This document shows positions 16,832-26,602 of a stretch of 64,000 nt of DNA, piece by piece. Location of the stretch: positions 6,372,501 to 6,436,500 of the forward strand of contig NZ_CP097322.1 in the NCBI RefSeq assembly GCF_023515955.1, given 5' to 3'. Every line of letters starts with the position of its first letter. The stretch's first letter is position 1. A model generated the notes under the pieces. The model searched no databases, was not told the DNA's origin, and saw only the letters and a program-made list of their open reading frames with translations. The stretch is from Streptomyces sp. RerS4. GTDB taxonomy: Bacteria > Actinomycetota > Actinomycetes > Streptomycetales > Streptomycetaceae. A program made the position numbers and the translations under genes.

Positions 16832-18166
16832 ATGCATCGTTCCCCCGCGATCCGCAAGGCCCTCACCGCCCTGGCCGCCGGCGCTCTCCTCTCCCTCTGC
16901 GCGTGCGGGGTGAGCGGCGGTGCGGCCGACGCGAAGGACGCCGAGAAGACCGGCGAGGTGTCCGGTGAGATCACGTTCCGAACCCTTCAGCTGAAGCCGA
17001 AGTTCACCGCGTACGTCCAGGGCGTCATCGACTCCTTCGAGGACAGGTACCCCGAGGTGAAGGTGAGATGGGAGGACGTTCCGGGCGACGGCTACAACGA
17101 GAAACTGGTCGCCGACGCCCGGGCCGGAGCCCTCCCGGACGTGGTGAACCTCTCCACCGACTCCTTCCAGCTGCTCGGCGACCGCGGGATGCTCGCCGAC
17201 GTCGCCAAGCTCGACCCCGAGGTCGTCAAGGAGTACGTACCGGGGGCCTGGGAGCAGTTCAAACTCCCCGGCAAGGGCGACGGCGTCTTCGCCTACCCCT
17301 GGTACGTGACCCCCGAGATCCTCACGTACAACAAGGACCTCTTCGCGGAGGCCGGGCTCGACCCCGACGAGCCGCCGACCGACGTCGAGCAGTTCTTCGA
17401 CTACGCGGAGCGCATCGCGGCCCGCTCCGGCGGCCGGTTCTCCGCCTTCATGGCCGATCCGAAGGGCCGCCTGCCCGGGGACTGGCAGAAGATGGGCGTT
17501 CCCCTGCTCAACGAGCAGAGGGATCGGTTCACCTTCGACACCGACCGGGCCGTCGCCTGGGTCGAACGGATGAAGGACCTCTACGCCAAGGGCGCCATGC
17601 CCAGGGAATCCCTCCTCAAGGCCGACGACATCAACCAGCTCTACGGCAGCGGCAAGCTCGTCTTCGGCCCCGGCTCCCCGGGCTTCGTCAAGGACATCAA
17701 GCAGAACGCCCCGCAGGTCTACGAACGCACGCGCGTCGCCGGCGCCGTCACCGGCCGGCTCGGCCACATCGGCATCTACGCCCAGTCCCTCGGCATCAAG
17801 AAGGACACCCGGCACGTGGACGCGGCGAGCGAGTTCGCCAAGTGGGTCACCAACGGCCCCAACCAGGTGGAATTCTCCCGGAAGGCCACCATCTACCCCT
17901 CCAACGCGCGCGGTCTGGCCGACCCGTACTTCGCCGACAAGGGCGACGGCAAGGACGCCGAGACCCTGGCCCGCGCGGTGGGCGCCGAACAGCTGAAGAC
18001 CGCCGGGCTCGACGCCAACACCCCCGTCCAGTGGACCAACCAGGTCGGGGACGCGGTGGTCCGCGAGGTGCAGAAGGCCATCACGGGGGAGCAGGACGCC
18101 CGTACGGCCGTCCGCAAGGCCCAGGAGGAGGCCAACAGGCTGCTCGCCGCCGGGGCGAGGAAATGA
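16832..18166 (+). CDS. Sugar ABC transporter substrate-binding lipoprotein
   Basis: This 444-aa extracytoplasmic binding protein (SBP_bac_1 type) has a lipoprotein signal: RKALTALAAGALLSLCAC with C25 as the lipid anchor. The mature part has typical features (ITFRTLQLKPKF, PDVVNLSTDSFQLLG, PWYVTPEILTYNKDLFAEAGL). The ATG at 16832 is preceded at 8 bases by GAAGG. Its stop overlaps the first permease start (ATGA). It probably captures a mono- or oligosaccharide; the downstream alpha-mannosidase suggests mannose-containing sugars, which is an inference. Confidence 0.9.
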   Translation: MHRSPAIRKALTALAAGALLSLCACGVSGGAADAKDAEKTGEVSGEITFRTLQLKPKFTAYVQGVIDSFEDRYPEVKVRWEDVPGDGYNEKLVADARAGALPDVVNLSTDSFQLLGDRGMLADVAKLDPEVVKEYVPGAWEQFKLPGKGDGVFAYPWYVTPEILTYNKDLFAEAGLDPDEPPTDVEQFFDYAERIAARSGGRFSAFMADPKGRLPGDWQKMGVPLLNEQRDRFTFDTDRAVAWVERMKDLYAKGAMPRESLLKADDINQLYGSGKLVFGPGSPGFVKDIKQNAPQVYERTRVAGAVTGRLGHIGIYAQSLGIKKDTRHVDAASEFAKWVTNGPNQVEFSRKATIYPSNARGLADPYFADKGDGKDAETLARAVGAEQLKTAGLDANTPVQWTNQVGDAVVREVQKAITGEQDARTAVRKAQEEANRLLAAGARK

Positions 18167-19149
18167 CCGTTGCGCAGCGCCGGCGCCGGTCCGCCCGATG
18201 CCGGTCCGCCGGGCGCCGGTCCGCCGGGCGTCGGCGCGCGGCGGACCTGCGCGCCATGGAGGCCGACACCGGCCTGCCCCACCGCAGATGGTGGACGCCG
18301 TACCTGTTCCTCGCGCCCGGCCTGCTGATGGTCACGCTGTTCAGCCTCTGGCCGTTCGTCAACACCGTCGTCCTCTCCCTGACCGACGCGCAGATCCTGC
18401 GCGGCGGCCGCTTCGTCGGCCTCGACAACTACGCCCGCGCCTTCGCCGACCCCGACTTCTGGACCGCCACCGGCAACAGCGTGCTCTACCTGCTGGTCGT
18501 CGTACCCTGCCTGGTCTTCCTGCCGCTGGCGCTCGCCGTCCTCGTCCAGGCGAAGATCCCCGGCATCGGCTTCTTCCGGTCCGCCTTCTACACCCCCGTG
18601 ATCGCCTCCGCCGTGGTCGTCGGCCTGATCTGGCAGTGGGTGCTGCGCAGTGACGGCCTCGTCAACACCGTCTTCCGGAAGCTCGGTGTGATCGCCGAGC
18701 CGATTCCCTTCCTCACCGACTCCACGATGCTGCTGGTCTCCGCGATGCTCGTGACCGTGTGGAAGGGCCTGGGCTACTACATGGTCTTCTACCTGGCGGC
18801 CCTCGGGAACGTCCCCGCCTCCCTCCACGAGGCGGCCGCCATCGACGGCGCCGGCCCCGTGCGCCGCTTCTTCGCCATCACCGTCCCCCAGGTGAAGCCG
18901 ATGATGCTGCTGGTCGGCACCCTCTCGGCGATCTCGGCCCTGCGCGTCTTCACCGAGATCTACATCCTCGGCGGCGAGAGCGGCGGCCCCGGCGGCGGCG
19001 CCCGTACGCTGCCCTTCCTGATCCGACAGGTCGGCCTCGGCTTCTCCGGCGAGACGGGCTACGCGGCGGCCATCTCCCTGCTGCTGTTCCTCCTGACGCT
19101 GGTCTTCAGCCTGCTCGGCCACCGCCTGTCGAAGGGGGACGTGCCGTGA
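18163..19149 (+). CDS. Sugar ABC transporter permease (MalF-type)
   Basis: This 328-aa permease has six predicted membrane helices (first PYLFLAPGLLMVTLFSLWPF) and the EAA loop EAAAIDGAGPVRRFFAITVP that contacts the ATPase. The start overlaps the binding-protein stop (ATGA). The N-terminal 30 residues are an unusual Arg/Ser/Ala run (RSARCRSAGRRSAGRRRAA) made by a roughly 15-bp direct repeat at 18186-18235. No ATPase gene is present, as usual in Streptomyces where MsiK serves many sugar transporters. Confidence 0.92.
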   Translation: MTVAQRRRRSARCRSAGRRSAGRRRAADLRAMEADTGLPHRRWWTPYLFLAPGLLMVTLFSLWPFVNTVVLSLTDAQILRGGRFVGLDNYARAFADPDFWTATGNSVLYLLVVVPCLVFLPLALAVLVQAKIPGIGFFRSAFYTPVIASAVVVGLIWQWVLRSDGLVNTVFRKLGVIAEPIPFLTDSTMLLVSAMLVTVWKGLGYYMVFYLAALGNVPASLHEAAAIDGAGPVRRFFAITVPQVKPMMLLVGTLSAISALRVFTEIYILGGESGGPGGGARTLPFLIRQVGLGFSGETGYAAAISLLLFLLTLVFSLLGHRLSKGDVP

Positions 19150-19988
19150 GCAGCACCACCCGCCGTGCTCCCGGCGCCCGGCTCGGCCTCGCCGCCCGGT
19201 ACGCGACCCTGCTGCTGATGCTCGTCCTCATGCTCGGGCCGATCGTCTGGCAGTTCCTCACCTCGATCCGCGGCCGTACGGAGAACGTGTACGACGGCGT
19301 GCTGCCCTCGCAGCCCACCCTCGACAACTACCTGCGCGTCGCCGAGTCCTTCCCGCTGCTCCAGTACGTCGGCAACACCCTGATCGTGGCGGCCCTGGCC
19401 GTCACCTCGAACGCGCTCTTCGCGGCGATGGGCGGCTACGCCCTCTCCCGGGCCGGCTGGAAGGGCCGCAGGAGCGTCTTCACGGTGCTCGTGGCGACCC
19501 TGATGTTCCCCTTCGAGTCCGTGATGATCTCGATGTTCCTCACCGTCCGCGAGATGGGTCTGGTCGACACCCTCATCGGGGTCTGGCTGCCCGGGGCGGT
19601 CTCCGTCCTGAACGTCATGGTCATGCGGGCGGCGTTCCTGGCGGTCCCCAAGGAGGTGGAGGAGGCGGCGGTGCTGGACGGGGCCGGCGAGTGGACCCGC
19701 TTCACGCGTGTCTTCCTCCCGGCCGCCAAGGGGGCCCTGGCCGTCGTCTGCCTCACCAGCTTCATGGGCGCCTGGGACGACTTCCTGTGGCCCCTGCTCG
19801 TCCTCACCGACAGCGAGCACTACACGCTCCAGCTCGGCCTGAAGACCCTGGCCGGCGCCACCACCGTCAGCGACCAGCGGATCATCGCGGCCGGCGCGAT
19901 GGCCGCGCTCGTCCCGATGATGCTCCTCTTCTTCGCCCTCCAGCGTTTCTTCTTCCGGGGCGTGGGCGAGGGCGCGGTAAAGACCTGA
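19146..19988 (+). CDS. Sugar ABC transporter permease (MalG-type)
   Basis: This 280-aa permease partners the preceding one; its GTG start overlaps that gene's stop (GTGA). It has about six membrane helices, an external loop that begins GRTENVYDGVLPSQPTLDNY and the EAA motif EEAAVLDGAGEWTRFTRVFLP. It ends with aromatic residues (ALQRFFFRGVGEGAVKT), as common in MalG-type subunits. It is followed 72 bp later by the alpha-mannosidase gene. Confidence 0.92.
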   Translation: MSSTTRRAPGARLGLAARYATLLLMLVLMLGPIVWQFLTSIRGRTENVYDGVLPSQPTLDNYLRVAESFPLLQYVGNTLIVAALAVTSNALFAAMGGYALSRAGWKGRRSVFTVLVATLMFPFESVMISMFLTVREMGLVDTLIGVWLPGAVSVLNVMVMRAAFLAVPKEVEEAAVLDGAGEWTRFTRVFLPAAKGALAVVCLTSFMGAWDDFLWPLLVLTDSEHYTLQLGLKTLAGATTVSDQRIIAAGAMAALVPMMLLFFALQRFFFRGVGEGAVKT

Positions 19989-20060
19989 GGGTCGCCCGTC
20001 CCCGCCCAGCCGCCGTCTTCCTCCCTTTCCGCCCTCTCCTCCCTCCCTGGAGCCGCCGTC

Positions 20061-23000
20061 ATGCACGACGACCGCAGCGTCACCGAACACCGTCTCCGCC
20101 GGACGCTCACGGAGCGGATCAAACCGGCCGTCCACTCCCGCGCGGTCCCGCTGACCGTCGAGCGCTGGGAGGCGCCCGGGGAGCCCGTGCCCGTCGCCGA
20201 GGCGTTGTCCGCCGCGTACGGGCCCTGCGCCATCGGCGAGCCGTGGGGCCCGGCCTGGGGCACCACCTGGTTCAAGGTCACCGGTGTCGTCCCCGCCGAC
20301 TGGGCCGGACGCACCGTCGAGGCGGTCCTCGACCTCGGCTTCGACCGCATGATGCCGGGGTTCCAGTGCGAGGGCCTGGTGCACCGGGCCGACGGCGGCG
20401 AGGTCAAGGCGCTCAACCCGTACAACGACTGGGTGCGCGTGGCCGACCGGGCGGCGGGCGGCGAGCACGTGGAGTGGTACGTCGAGGCCGCCTCCAACCC
20501 GATCCTCGTCGATCACCGGCCCACGCAAGAGGGCGACCGGCTGACCAGCGGCGACCAACCCCTGTACCGCCTGGCCCGGATGGACCTCACCGTCTTCGAG
20601 ACCGAGGTCTGGGAACTCGTACAGGACCTGGAGGTCCTCTACGACCTCATGACGCAGCTCGACCCCGGCGAAGCCCGGCGGTACACGATCCTGCGGGCCG
20701 TCGACGCCGCCCTGGACGAGGTGGACCCGGCCGACGTGCCCGGCACGGCGCCCGCCGCCCGCGCCTGCCTCGCCGGGGTGCTGGCCGCCCCCGCGCACGC
20801 CTCCGCGCACCGGATCAGCGCGGTCGGCCACGCGCACATCGACTCCGCGTGGCTGTGGCCGCTGCGCGAGACGGTCCGCAAGGTGTCCCGGACCACGTCC
20901 AACATGGTCGCCCTGATGGACGCGCACCCCGACTTCGTCTTCGCCATGTCGCAGGCACAGCAGCTCGACTGGATCAAGACGCACCGGCCCGAGCTGTTCG
21001 AGCGGATCAAGAAGAAGGTCGCCGACGGCCAGTTCGTCCCGGTCGGCGGGATGTGGGTGGAGTCCGACACCAACATGGTCGGCGGCGAGGCCATGGCCCG
21101 CCAGTTCCTCTACGGCAAGAAATTCTTCCTCGACGAGTTCGGGATCGAGACGAAGAACGTCTGGCTGCCGGACTCCTTCGGCTACACCGCCGCGCTGCCG
21201 CAGATCGTCAAACTCTCCGGCTCCCGCTGGTTCCTGACGCAGAAGATCTCCTGGTCGCAGATCAACGCCTTCCCCCACCACACCTTCTGGTGGGAGGGCA
21301 TCGACGGCAGCCGCGTCTTCACGCACTTCCCGCCCGTCGACACCTACAACTCCGACCTCGGCGGCGCCCAGCTGGCCCACGCCGCCCGCAACTACCGTGA
21401 GAAGGGCCGGGGTTCACGCTCCCTGGTCCCCTTCGGCTGGGGCGACGGCGGCGGCGGCCCCACCCGCGAGCACCTGGCCCGCGCCCGCCGGCAGCGCGAC
21501 CTCGAAGGATCCCCGCGCGTCGAGGTCGAGCGGCCCGACGCCTTCTTCGAGAAGGCCCACGCCGAGTACGAGGACGCGCCCGTCTGGGCCGGCGAGCTCT
21601 ACCTCGAACTCCACCGCGGCACCTACACCTCCCAGGCCAAGACCAAGCAGGGCAACCGGCGCGGCGAATCCCTGCTGCGCGAGGCGGAGTTGTGGGCGGC
21701 GACCGCCGCCGTACGCGTCCCCGGGTTCGGCTACCCCTACGAGGAGCTGGAGCGGCTCTGGAAGACCGTGCTGCTCCACCAGTTCCACGACATCCTGCCG
21801 GGCTCCTCCATCGCCTGGGTGCACCGCGAGGCGCGCCAGACGTACGCCCGCGTCCACGCGGAGCTCAGCGCCCTCACCCTCGCCGCGCAGAGCGCGCTCG
21901 CCGGCCCCGGTCAGGAGCGGCTCGTCTTCAACTGCGCCCCGCACACCCGGCGCGGCATCCCGGCCGGCGGCGCCTGCCGCCCCACCGACACCGAGGGGCC
22001 GGTGACCGTCGAGGACCGGGCCGGGGGCGGTCACGTCCTCGCCAACGGGCGGCTGCGCCTGGAGATCGACGGGCGCGGGCTGCTCGTGTCGGCGTACGAC
22101 GTCCAGGAGCGGCGCGAGGCCCTCGCGCCCGGCGCCGCCGCCAACCTGCTCCAGATCCACCCCGACCTGCCGAACATGTGGGACGCCTGGGACATCGACG
22201 CCTTCTACCGCAACAAGGTCACCGACCTCGTCGCCCTGGACGCGATGGAGGTCACCGAGAGCGGCCCCGCGTCCGTCACGGTCACCGTGGACCGCTCCTT
22301 CGGCTCCTCGACCGTCCGCCAGTCCCTCACCCTGCGCGCCGGTGCCAGGACCGTGGACATGGTCACGGAGGTGGACTGGCACGAGACGGAGAAGTTCCTC
22401 AAGGTCGCCTGCCCCCTCGACGTGAAGGCCGAACGGACCGCCGCCGAGACCCAGTTCGGCCACGTCTACCGGGCCACGCACACCAACACCTCCTGGGAGG
22501 CGGCCAAGTTCGAGATCTGCGCCCACCGATGGATCCACGCCGAGGAACCGGGCTGGGGCGTGGCACTGCTCAACGACTCCACGTACGGGCACGACGTCAC
22601 CCGCGCGATGCGGCCCGACGGGGGCCAGACCACGACCGTACGCCTCTCCCTGCTGCGCGCCCCGCGCTACCCGGACCCGGAGACCGACCAGGGCCGCCAC
22701 ACCCTGCGCCACTGCCTCGCGCCGGGCGCGACCATCGGGGACGCGGTGCGCGAGGGCCACGCGCTCAACCTGCCCGAGCGGGAGGTACGGGGGGCCGGGC
22801 CGGTGGCCCCGCTGCTCACCGTCGACAACGACGCGGTGGTGGTGGAGGCGGTCAAGCTGGCCGAGGACCGGGGCGGCGACGTGATCGTCCGGCTGTACGA
22901 GTCCCGGGGCGGCCGCGCCGTCGCCACGCTCACCCCCGGCTTCACCGCCACGGCGGCGGTGGAGAGCGACCTCCTGGAACGCCCCCTGGAGGGCGGGGCC

Positions 23001-23084
23001 GTGTCCGCCCCTGGCCCCGACGGGACGGTGCCCCTGACCCTGCGCCCGTTCCAGATCGTCACCCTGCGCCTCCACCGGGCCTGA
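20061..23084 (+). CDS. Alpha-mannosidase, GH38
   Basis: This 1007-aa enzyme belongs to glycoside hydrolase 38. GHAHIDSAWLW (H259 and D261) supplies zinc ligands, and D371 in NVWLPDSFGYTAALPQI is the expected nucleophile; LLHQFHDILPGSSI contains a third zinc-ligand histidine. The N-terminal sandwich domain and C-terminal beta-domains are present and length fits bacterial members. No signal peptide is visible, so it acts in the cytoplasm, probably on sugars taken up by the co-transcribed transporter. It uses the ATG at 20061 with GGAG upstream. Its stop lies 8 bp from the stop of the convergent kinase gene. Confidence 0.93.
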   Translation: MHDDRSVTEHRLRRTLTERIKPAVHSRAVPLTVERWEAPGEPVPVAEALSAAYGPCAIGEPWGPAWGTTWFKVTGVVPADWAGRTVEAVLDLGFDRMMPGFQCEGLVHRADGGEVKALNPYNDWVRVADRAAGGEHVEWYVEAASNPILVDHRPTQEGDRLTSGDQPLYRLARMDLTVFETEVWELVQDLEVLYDLMTQLDPGEARRYTILRAVDAALDEVDPADVPGTAPAARACLAGVLAAPAHASAHRISAVGHAHIDSAWLWPLRETVRKVSRTTSNMVALMDAHPDFVFAMSQAQQLDWIKTHRPELFERIKKKVADGQFVPVGGMWVESDTNMVGGEAMARQFLYGKKFFLDEFGIETKNVWLPDSFGYTAALPQIVKLSGSRWFLTQKISWSQINAFPHHTFWWEGIDGSRVFTHFPPVDTYNSDLGGAQLAHAARNYREKGRGSRSLVPFGWGDGGGGPTREHLARARRQRDLEGSPRVEVERPDAFFEKAHAEYEDAPVWAGELYLELHRGTYTSQAKTKQGNRRGESLLREAELWAATAAVRVPGFGYPYEELERLWKTVLLHQFHDILPGSSIAWVHREARQTYARVHAELSALTLAAQSALAGPGQERLVFNCAPHTRRGIPAGGACRPTDTEGPVTVEDRAGGGHVLANGRLRLEIDGRGLLVSAYDVQERREALAPGAAANLLQIHPDLPNMWDAWDIDAFYRNKVTDLVALDAMEVTESGPASVTVTVDRSFGSSTVRQSLTLRAGARTVDMVTEVDWHETEKFLKVACPLDVKAERTAAETQFGHVYRATHTNTSWEAAKFEICAHRWIHAEEPGWGVALLNDSTYGHDVTRAMRPDGGQTTTVRLSLLRAPRYPDPETDQGRHTLRHCLAPGATIGDAVREGHALNLPEREVRGAGPVAPLLTVDNDAVVVEAVKLAEDRGGDVIVRLYESRGGRAVATLTPGFTATAAVESDLLERPLEGGAVSAPGPDGTVPLTLRPFQIVTLRLHRA

Positions 23085-23092
23085 GGGCCGGC

Positions 23093-24457
23093 TCAGCCGG
23101 TCCTGCGGATACGGACGAGCGCGTCGCGTGCCTCGGTGGTCGGGGGAGCTTCGCTGCCGAGCACGTCCAGGAGGGTCGGGTAGAGGTGGGCCAGGGCGGC
23201 GAGGGCCCGCCGGCTCTGGCCGGACCGTTCCAGGAGCAGCGCGACCTGGAGCTGTGAGTCGAGCAGCAGAAGGTCGTCGGACGGGCGGGACGGAACAAGA
23301 AGGTCGACGAGCGCGGAGAAGGCGTGGAGGGCCTTCTCGGCGTCGCCCAGCCGCAGGAGGCAGTGCGCCGCCTTCGACCGGCAGTCGGCGGCACGGGCCT
23401 CGTCCCCCACAAAGGCCCATTCCTCCGCCAGCGACATGTACTCGGGTAGGGCCGCTTCGAACCGTCCGTCGTCGTAGAGGGCGAGCGCGCCGACCGTCCG
23501 GGCCAGAGGGGGCGGCACCATCGGCCCGCCGGTCAGCTCCGGAGGGGGAGTCTGGCCGTGGGCCGGGAACGGCGCGGGCTGCCGTGCGGCTTGGGCGTGC
23601 GCGTCGAGGATCCGTCCAAGCCGTTGCCGTAGGGCGCGAGCCGACGCGGGACGCCTTCCCGGGGGCTTGGCGAGACACTCCATCACCAGCTGGTCGAGGG
23701 CCGGATCGACGTCCGGACACCAATCCCGCAATGGCTTCGGGTCGAGGTCGCAGTGTCCTCTCATCAGCACCATGGGAGGGCCGGTGAAGGGGGGTTCGCC
23801 GACCAACAGCTCGTACAACATGCACCCCAGGGCGTAGAGGTCACTGTGTTCGGTGACGAGACTGGGTGCGTCGAACTGCTCGGGCGCCATGTAGGCACAG
23901 GTGCCGAGCAACTGGCCGTCCTCGGTCAGCCGGGCCTGGGCGGCTCCAGGCATGGCGGCCACGCCCAGGTCGATCACTTTCACGCCTTGGTGGCCTGTGA
24001 CCATGATGTTCGCCGGCTTCAGGTCACGGTGGACGACACCCGCGGCGTGGAGATGGGTGAGGACCTCGCTGATCCGGGCCGCGACGGACAGGGCCTGCGT
24101 CACGGAGAACCGGCGGCCGCTCCGAAGGACGCGTTCGAGATCCTCTCCGGGTACGAGTTCCATGACCATGTAGGGGTTCGCCGTGTCAGGGCCCAGCCGG
24201 GCGTCGTAGACGGCGGGGATGCCGGGGTGGTCGAGCCGGGCGATCATCCGGGCCTCACGGCGGAAGCGCTCCCTCAGCGTCTCCTCCTCCGCGCTCCGGG
24301 GGCCGGAAGCGAGGCGTGCGGGGTGGATGGTCTTGAGAGCGACGTGCCGGTCCAGCTCCAGGTCGTAGCCGTGCCAGACCTGCCCCATGGCGCCGTGCCC
24401 GATCTGGTTCCGGAGCTGGTAACGGCCTTCCAGGACACGAAAGTCAGCGGCCGTCAC
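23093..24457 (-). CDS. Cytosolic Ser/Thr protein kinase with C-terminal helical repeat domain
   Basis: The kinase domain fills residues 13-275: glycine loop GHGAMG (20-25), catalytic lysine K42 in VALK, HRDLKPANIM with D145, a DLG (not DFG) magnesium motif at about 163, and an APE motif (YMAPEQF). A Pro-rich linker leads to a helical TPR-like domain (AALPEYMSLAEEW, DALVRIRR). No membrane segment is seen, unlike the PknB type. The GTG at 24457 (VTAADFRVLEGRY) is preferred because GGAG precedes it and it overlaps the AIPR stop by 14 bp; an ATG at 24544 would overlap much more. It is last in a three-gene cassette and probably phosphorylates or senses a partner encoded there. Confidence 0.88.
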   Translation of the reverse strand: MTAADFRVLEGRYQLRNQIGHGAMGQVWHGYDLELDRHVALKTIHPARLASGPRSAEEETLRERFRREARMIARLDHPGIPAVYDARLGPDTANPYMVMELVPGEDLERVLRSGRRFSVTQALSVAARISEVLTHLHAAGVVHRDLKPANIMVTGHQGVKVIDLGVAAMPGAAQARLTEDGQLLGTCAYMAPEQFDAPSLVTEHSDLYALGCMLYELLVGEPPFTGPPMVLMRGHCDLDPKPLRDWCPDVDPALDQLVMECLAKPPGRRPASARALRQRLGRILDAHAQAARQPAPFPAHGQTPPPELTGGPMVPPPLARTVGALALYDDGRFEAALPEYMSLAEEWAFVGDEARAADCRSKAAHCLLRLGDAEKALHAFSALVDLLVPSRPSDDLLLLDSQLQVALLLERSGQSRRALAALAHLYPTLLDVLGSEAPPTTEARDALVRIRRTG

Positions 24458-26585
24458 GGTCGTCCGTCTCCGGACTCTCCGAGGCTTCCGAGCCGTGCGA
24501 GATCTCGAAGAGCTCGCGTGCGAGCTCATCCAGTGTCCCTTCACCCGGGACCAGCCAGCGGCTGGCCCCGGCCACGGCGACCGGCGCCTCCCGCCATTCG
24601 GCCTGGTCCCAGATGAGCCGAACCAGTCCGGTGGGGGAGTACTGCTTGCCGTCGGCTGCCCAGACCAGGGGACGGCGGGTGTCGTTCACCCAGGTGGCGA
24701 GGAAGCGGCGGGGGTCGGCATTGAGCCATGCGCCGAGTGTGGATTCCTCTGTCGGGCCGGGGCGGTAGACAACCTGGGTTCCGTCCAGGATCCGTTCGTG
24801 AGCCACCAGCAGTGGAACGCTGTTCGGCCTACGAAGGCGACGCGCAGGGACCTCAGGTTCGGGGAAGGAATCCTGGCCGGTGTGGAGGGAATGGAGGACG
24901 GCGGCTGCCAGGTCGCGGCATCGCACTGGACTGGCGAACACGCTATTCAGGAAGGTATGGCGGCTGAACAGCGCCTGAACCGCGTGGGCGAGGTGCAACA
25001 GGACTCGGTGGGTGAGTTCCGGTACGGAGGCCATCCGGTCCTCCCACTCGGCGCCGGGCTCGTCCGTGTCGATGGGGCCAACGGCGCGGAACACGACGTG
25101 GGCGACCAGGAGGCTCCCGCGATCGCAGACCGCGGCGGCGTGGCCGCCGAGACCGGGAGCCGTCGCGTGCAGCGACTCGTTCACCTTGCGGACGAGCTGG
25201 ACCGCACGCCAGATCTCCCGCGCCGGCGGCCGGGGTTCAAAAAGTCGCGCGTACCCACCGTCCGGTGCCGGATCCCACAACGACGAGCTGTCGCTCCGGA
25301 GCCTGGCGACCAGGGTCGCATCGGGATGCGCGCATGCGAGTGCGGTCGCGGCCTCGTCCACGGTGCATCCGGCTTCACCCACTGGTGCGAGCGCTCCTCG
25401 CCGATACACGTAATCCTTCCCGAGGGATACCCGGAAATCCGCCCGAATGAAGGCCTGTTTGGAATCAAGAGCGATGAAGTCCCGGGATTCCACGCGGTTC
25501 TGCGCGTTACCGGCTGCCGTGATACGCGCGGCCAGTCCCTTGTCGGCGTCACCGACGCGGATGACTCGGACGAGTACGCACGCCTGCGCGACCGCATCTG
25601 GGTCGTTCTGGTGGGCGTGGGCGATGGAGGTGATCGTCTGGGCGCCGTTGACGACGCGCGCGTTGTGCAGGGTGAGCCGGGCAGGCCGACGGCCGGAGAA
25701 CAAGGGGGCGGCGCTTACGGAGTCGCACAGCACCGTGATGCCGTTGTTGTAGTACCCGAAGGTCTGCGGATCCTCGGCAAGGGTCGCGCTGATGGCGCGG
25801 TTGACCGAGGTGGGGCCCAGGTAGCGCCGGATGTTGTCCTCGTAGAGCCTGGCTCCGAATTGGGCGTACCAGTCGGCCGGCTCGGCAGCCGACACCATGC
25901 CCGTGTACGAGACGTGCGGCTGCGTCGCCAGGTGGAAGCCGCCGGTGAAGGTCAGGGCGAGATCGATCGGTGGAGGAGCCGTTTCGCTGAGAATCGCGGA
26001 ATGGAAGTCCGCGATGTCGAGGACCTGTGAGTCGACGATGTCTCCGAGCTCGTTGTACGCGCTCGCTGCGTCCGAGAGGAGGGAGGAGACGTCGGCCGAC
26101 AAGTGGCCGTCACCAGCCACGGCAACCACGAGGTGGATCTTGCAGCCGGGCGAGAGGAGGACCTTGTCCACGCGTTCGGCCAGCCGCTGGAACCGTGGGT
26201 TGAACTTGTCGTACTGCAGCTCGGTGAGTCGGTTCAGCCCCTCGATCAATTTCAGGATGTCCGCGGTGGCGAGTCGAGCCCTACCGCGGTAGCTCCACTT
26301 CGCATGGATCAGCCAGATCTCGGGGGTCTCGCGTGAGAACGCGATGGCGTCGATGCCCCGGTCGTCGCGACCGTCGGTGACACAGTCGGCGGCCTCGGCC
26401 GAGTCGACGTCGGCCAGCAGACGTGCAGCGCGCGCCGCGAGCGCCCGTGACAGGAAGACCTGCTCGCGGTTGGCCTCGGGGAGGGCGGCGCAGTCGCTCA
26501 GGTCGATGAGGTCGCTGAACTCGCGGGTGAGTGCGTCGCGGATGAACCGGATCTGCGGGCCGTCGGTTTCCGTCCCGTCGTACAT
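24444..26585 (-). CDS. AIPR family abortive-infection protein with nuclease-like N-terminus
   Basis: This 713-aa protein contains an AIPR domain (abortive infection phage resistance): LYEDNIRRYLG (247-257), FGYYNNGITVL (276-286), VVNGAQTITSI (311-321) and NAQNRVESRDFIALD (360-374). Residues 77-97 (GIDAIAF, then IWLIHAKW) fit the core of a PD-(D/E)xK nuclease fold, with D79 and K96 as candidate catalytic residues and His in place of the usual Gln/Glu. ATG 26585 has GGAG 8 bases upstream. It starts 17 bp after the upstream gene ends and overlaps the kinase gene, so the three are one transcription unit. Phage-triggered nucleic acid damage is the expected role, from family knowledge. Confidence 0.88.
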   Translation of the reverse strand: MYDGTETDGPQIRFIRDALTREFSDLIDLSDCAALPEANREQVFLSRALAARAARLLADVDSAEAADCVTDGRDDRGIDAIAFSRETPEIWLIHAKWSYRGRARLATADILKLIEGLNRLTELQYDKFNPRFQRLAERVDKVLLSPGCKIHLVVAVAGDGHLSADVSSLLSDAASAYNELGDIVDSQVLDIADFHSAILSETAPPPIDLALTFTGGFHLATQPHVSYTGMVSAAEPADWYAQFGARLYEDNIRRYLGPTSVNRAISATLAEDPQTFGYYNNGITVLCDSVSAAPLFSGRRPARLTLHNARVVNGAQTITSIAHAHQNDPDAVAQACVLVRVIRVGDADKGLAARITAAGNAQNRVESRDFIALDSKQAFIRADFRVSLGKDYVYRRGALAPVGEAGCTVDEAATALACAHPDATLVARLRSDSSSLWDPAPDGGYARLFEPRPPAREIWRAVQLVRKVNESLHATAPGLGGHAAAVCDRGSLLVAHVVFRAVGPIDTDEPGAEWEDRMASVPELTHRVLLHLAHAVQALFSRHTFLNSVFASPVRCRDLAAAVLHSLHTGQDSFPEPEVPARRLRRPNSVPLLVAHERILDGTQVVYRPGPTEESTLGAWLNADPRRFLATWVNDTRRPLVWAADGKQYSPTGLVRLIWDQAEWREAPVAVAGASRWLVPGEGTLDELARELFEISHGSEASESPETDDRDGR

Positions 26586-26602
26586 GGCAGGTGCTCCGTC
26601 GT

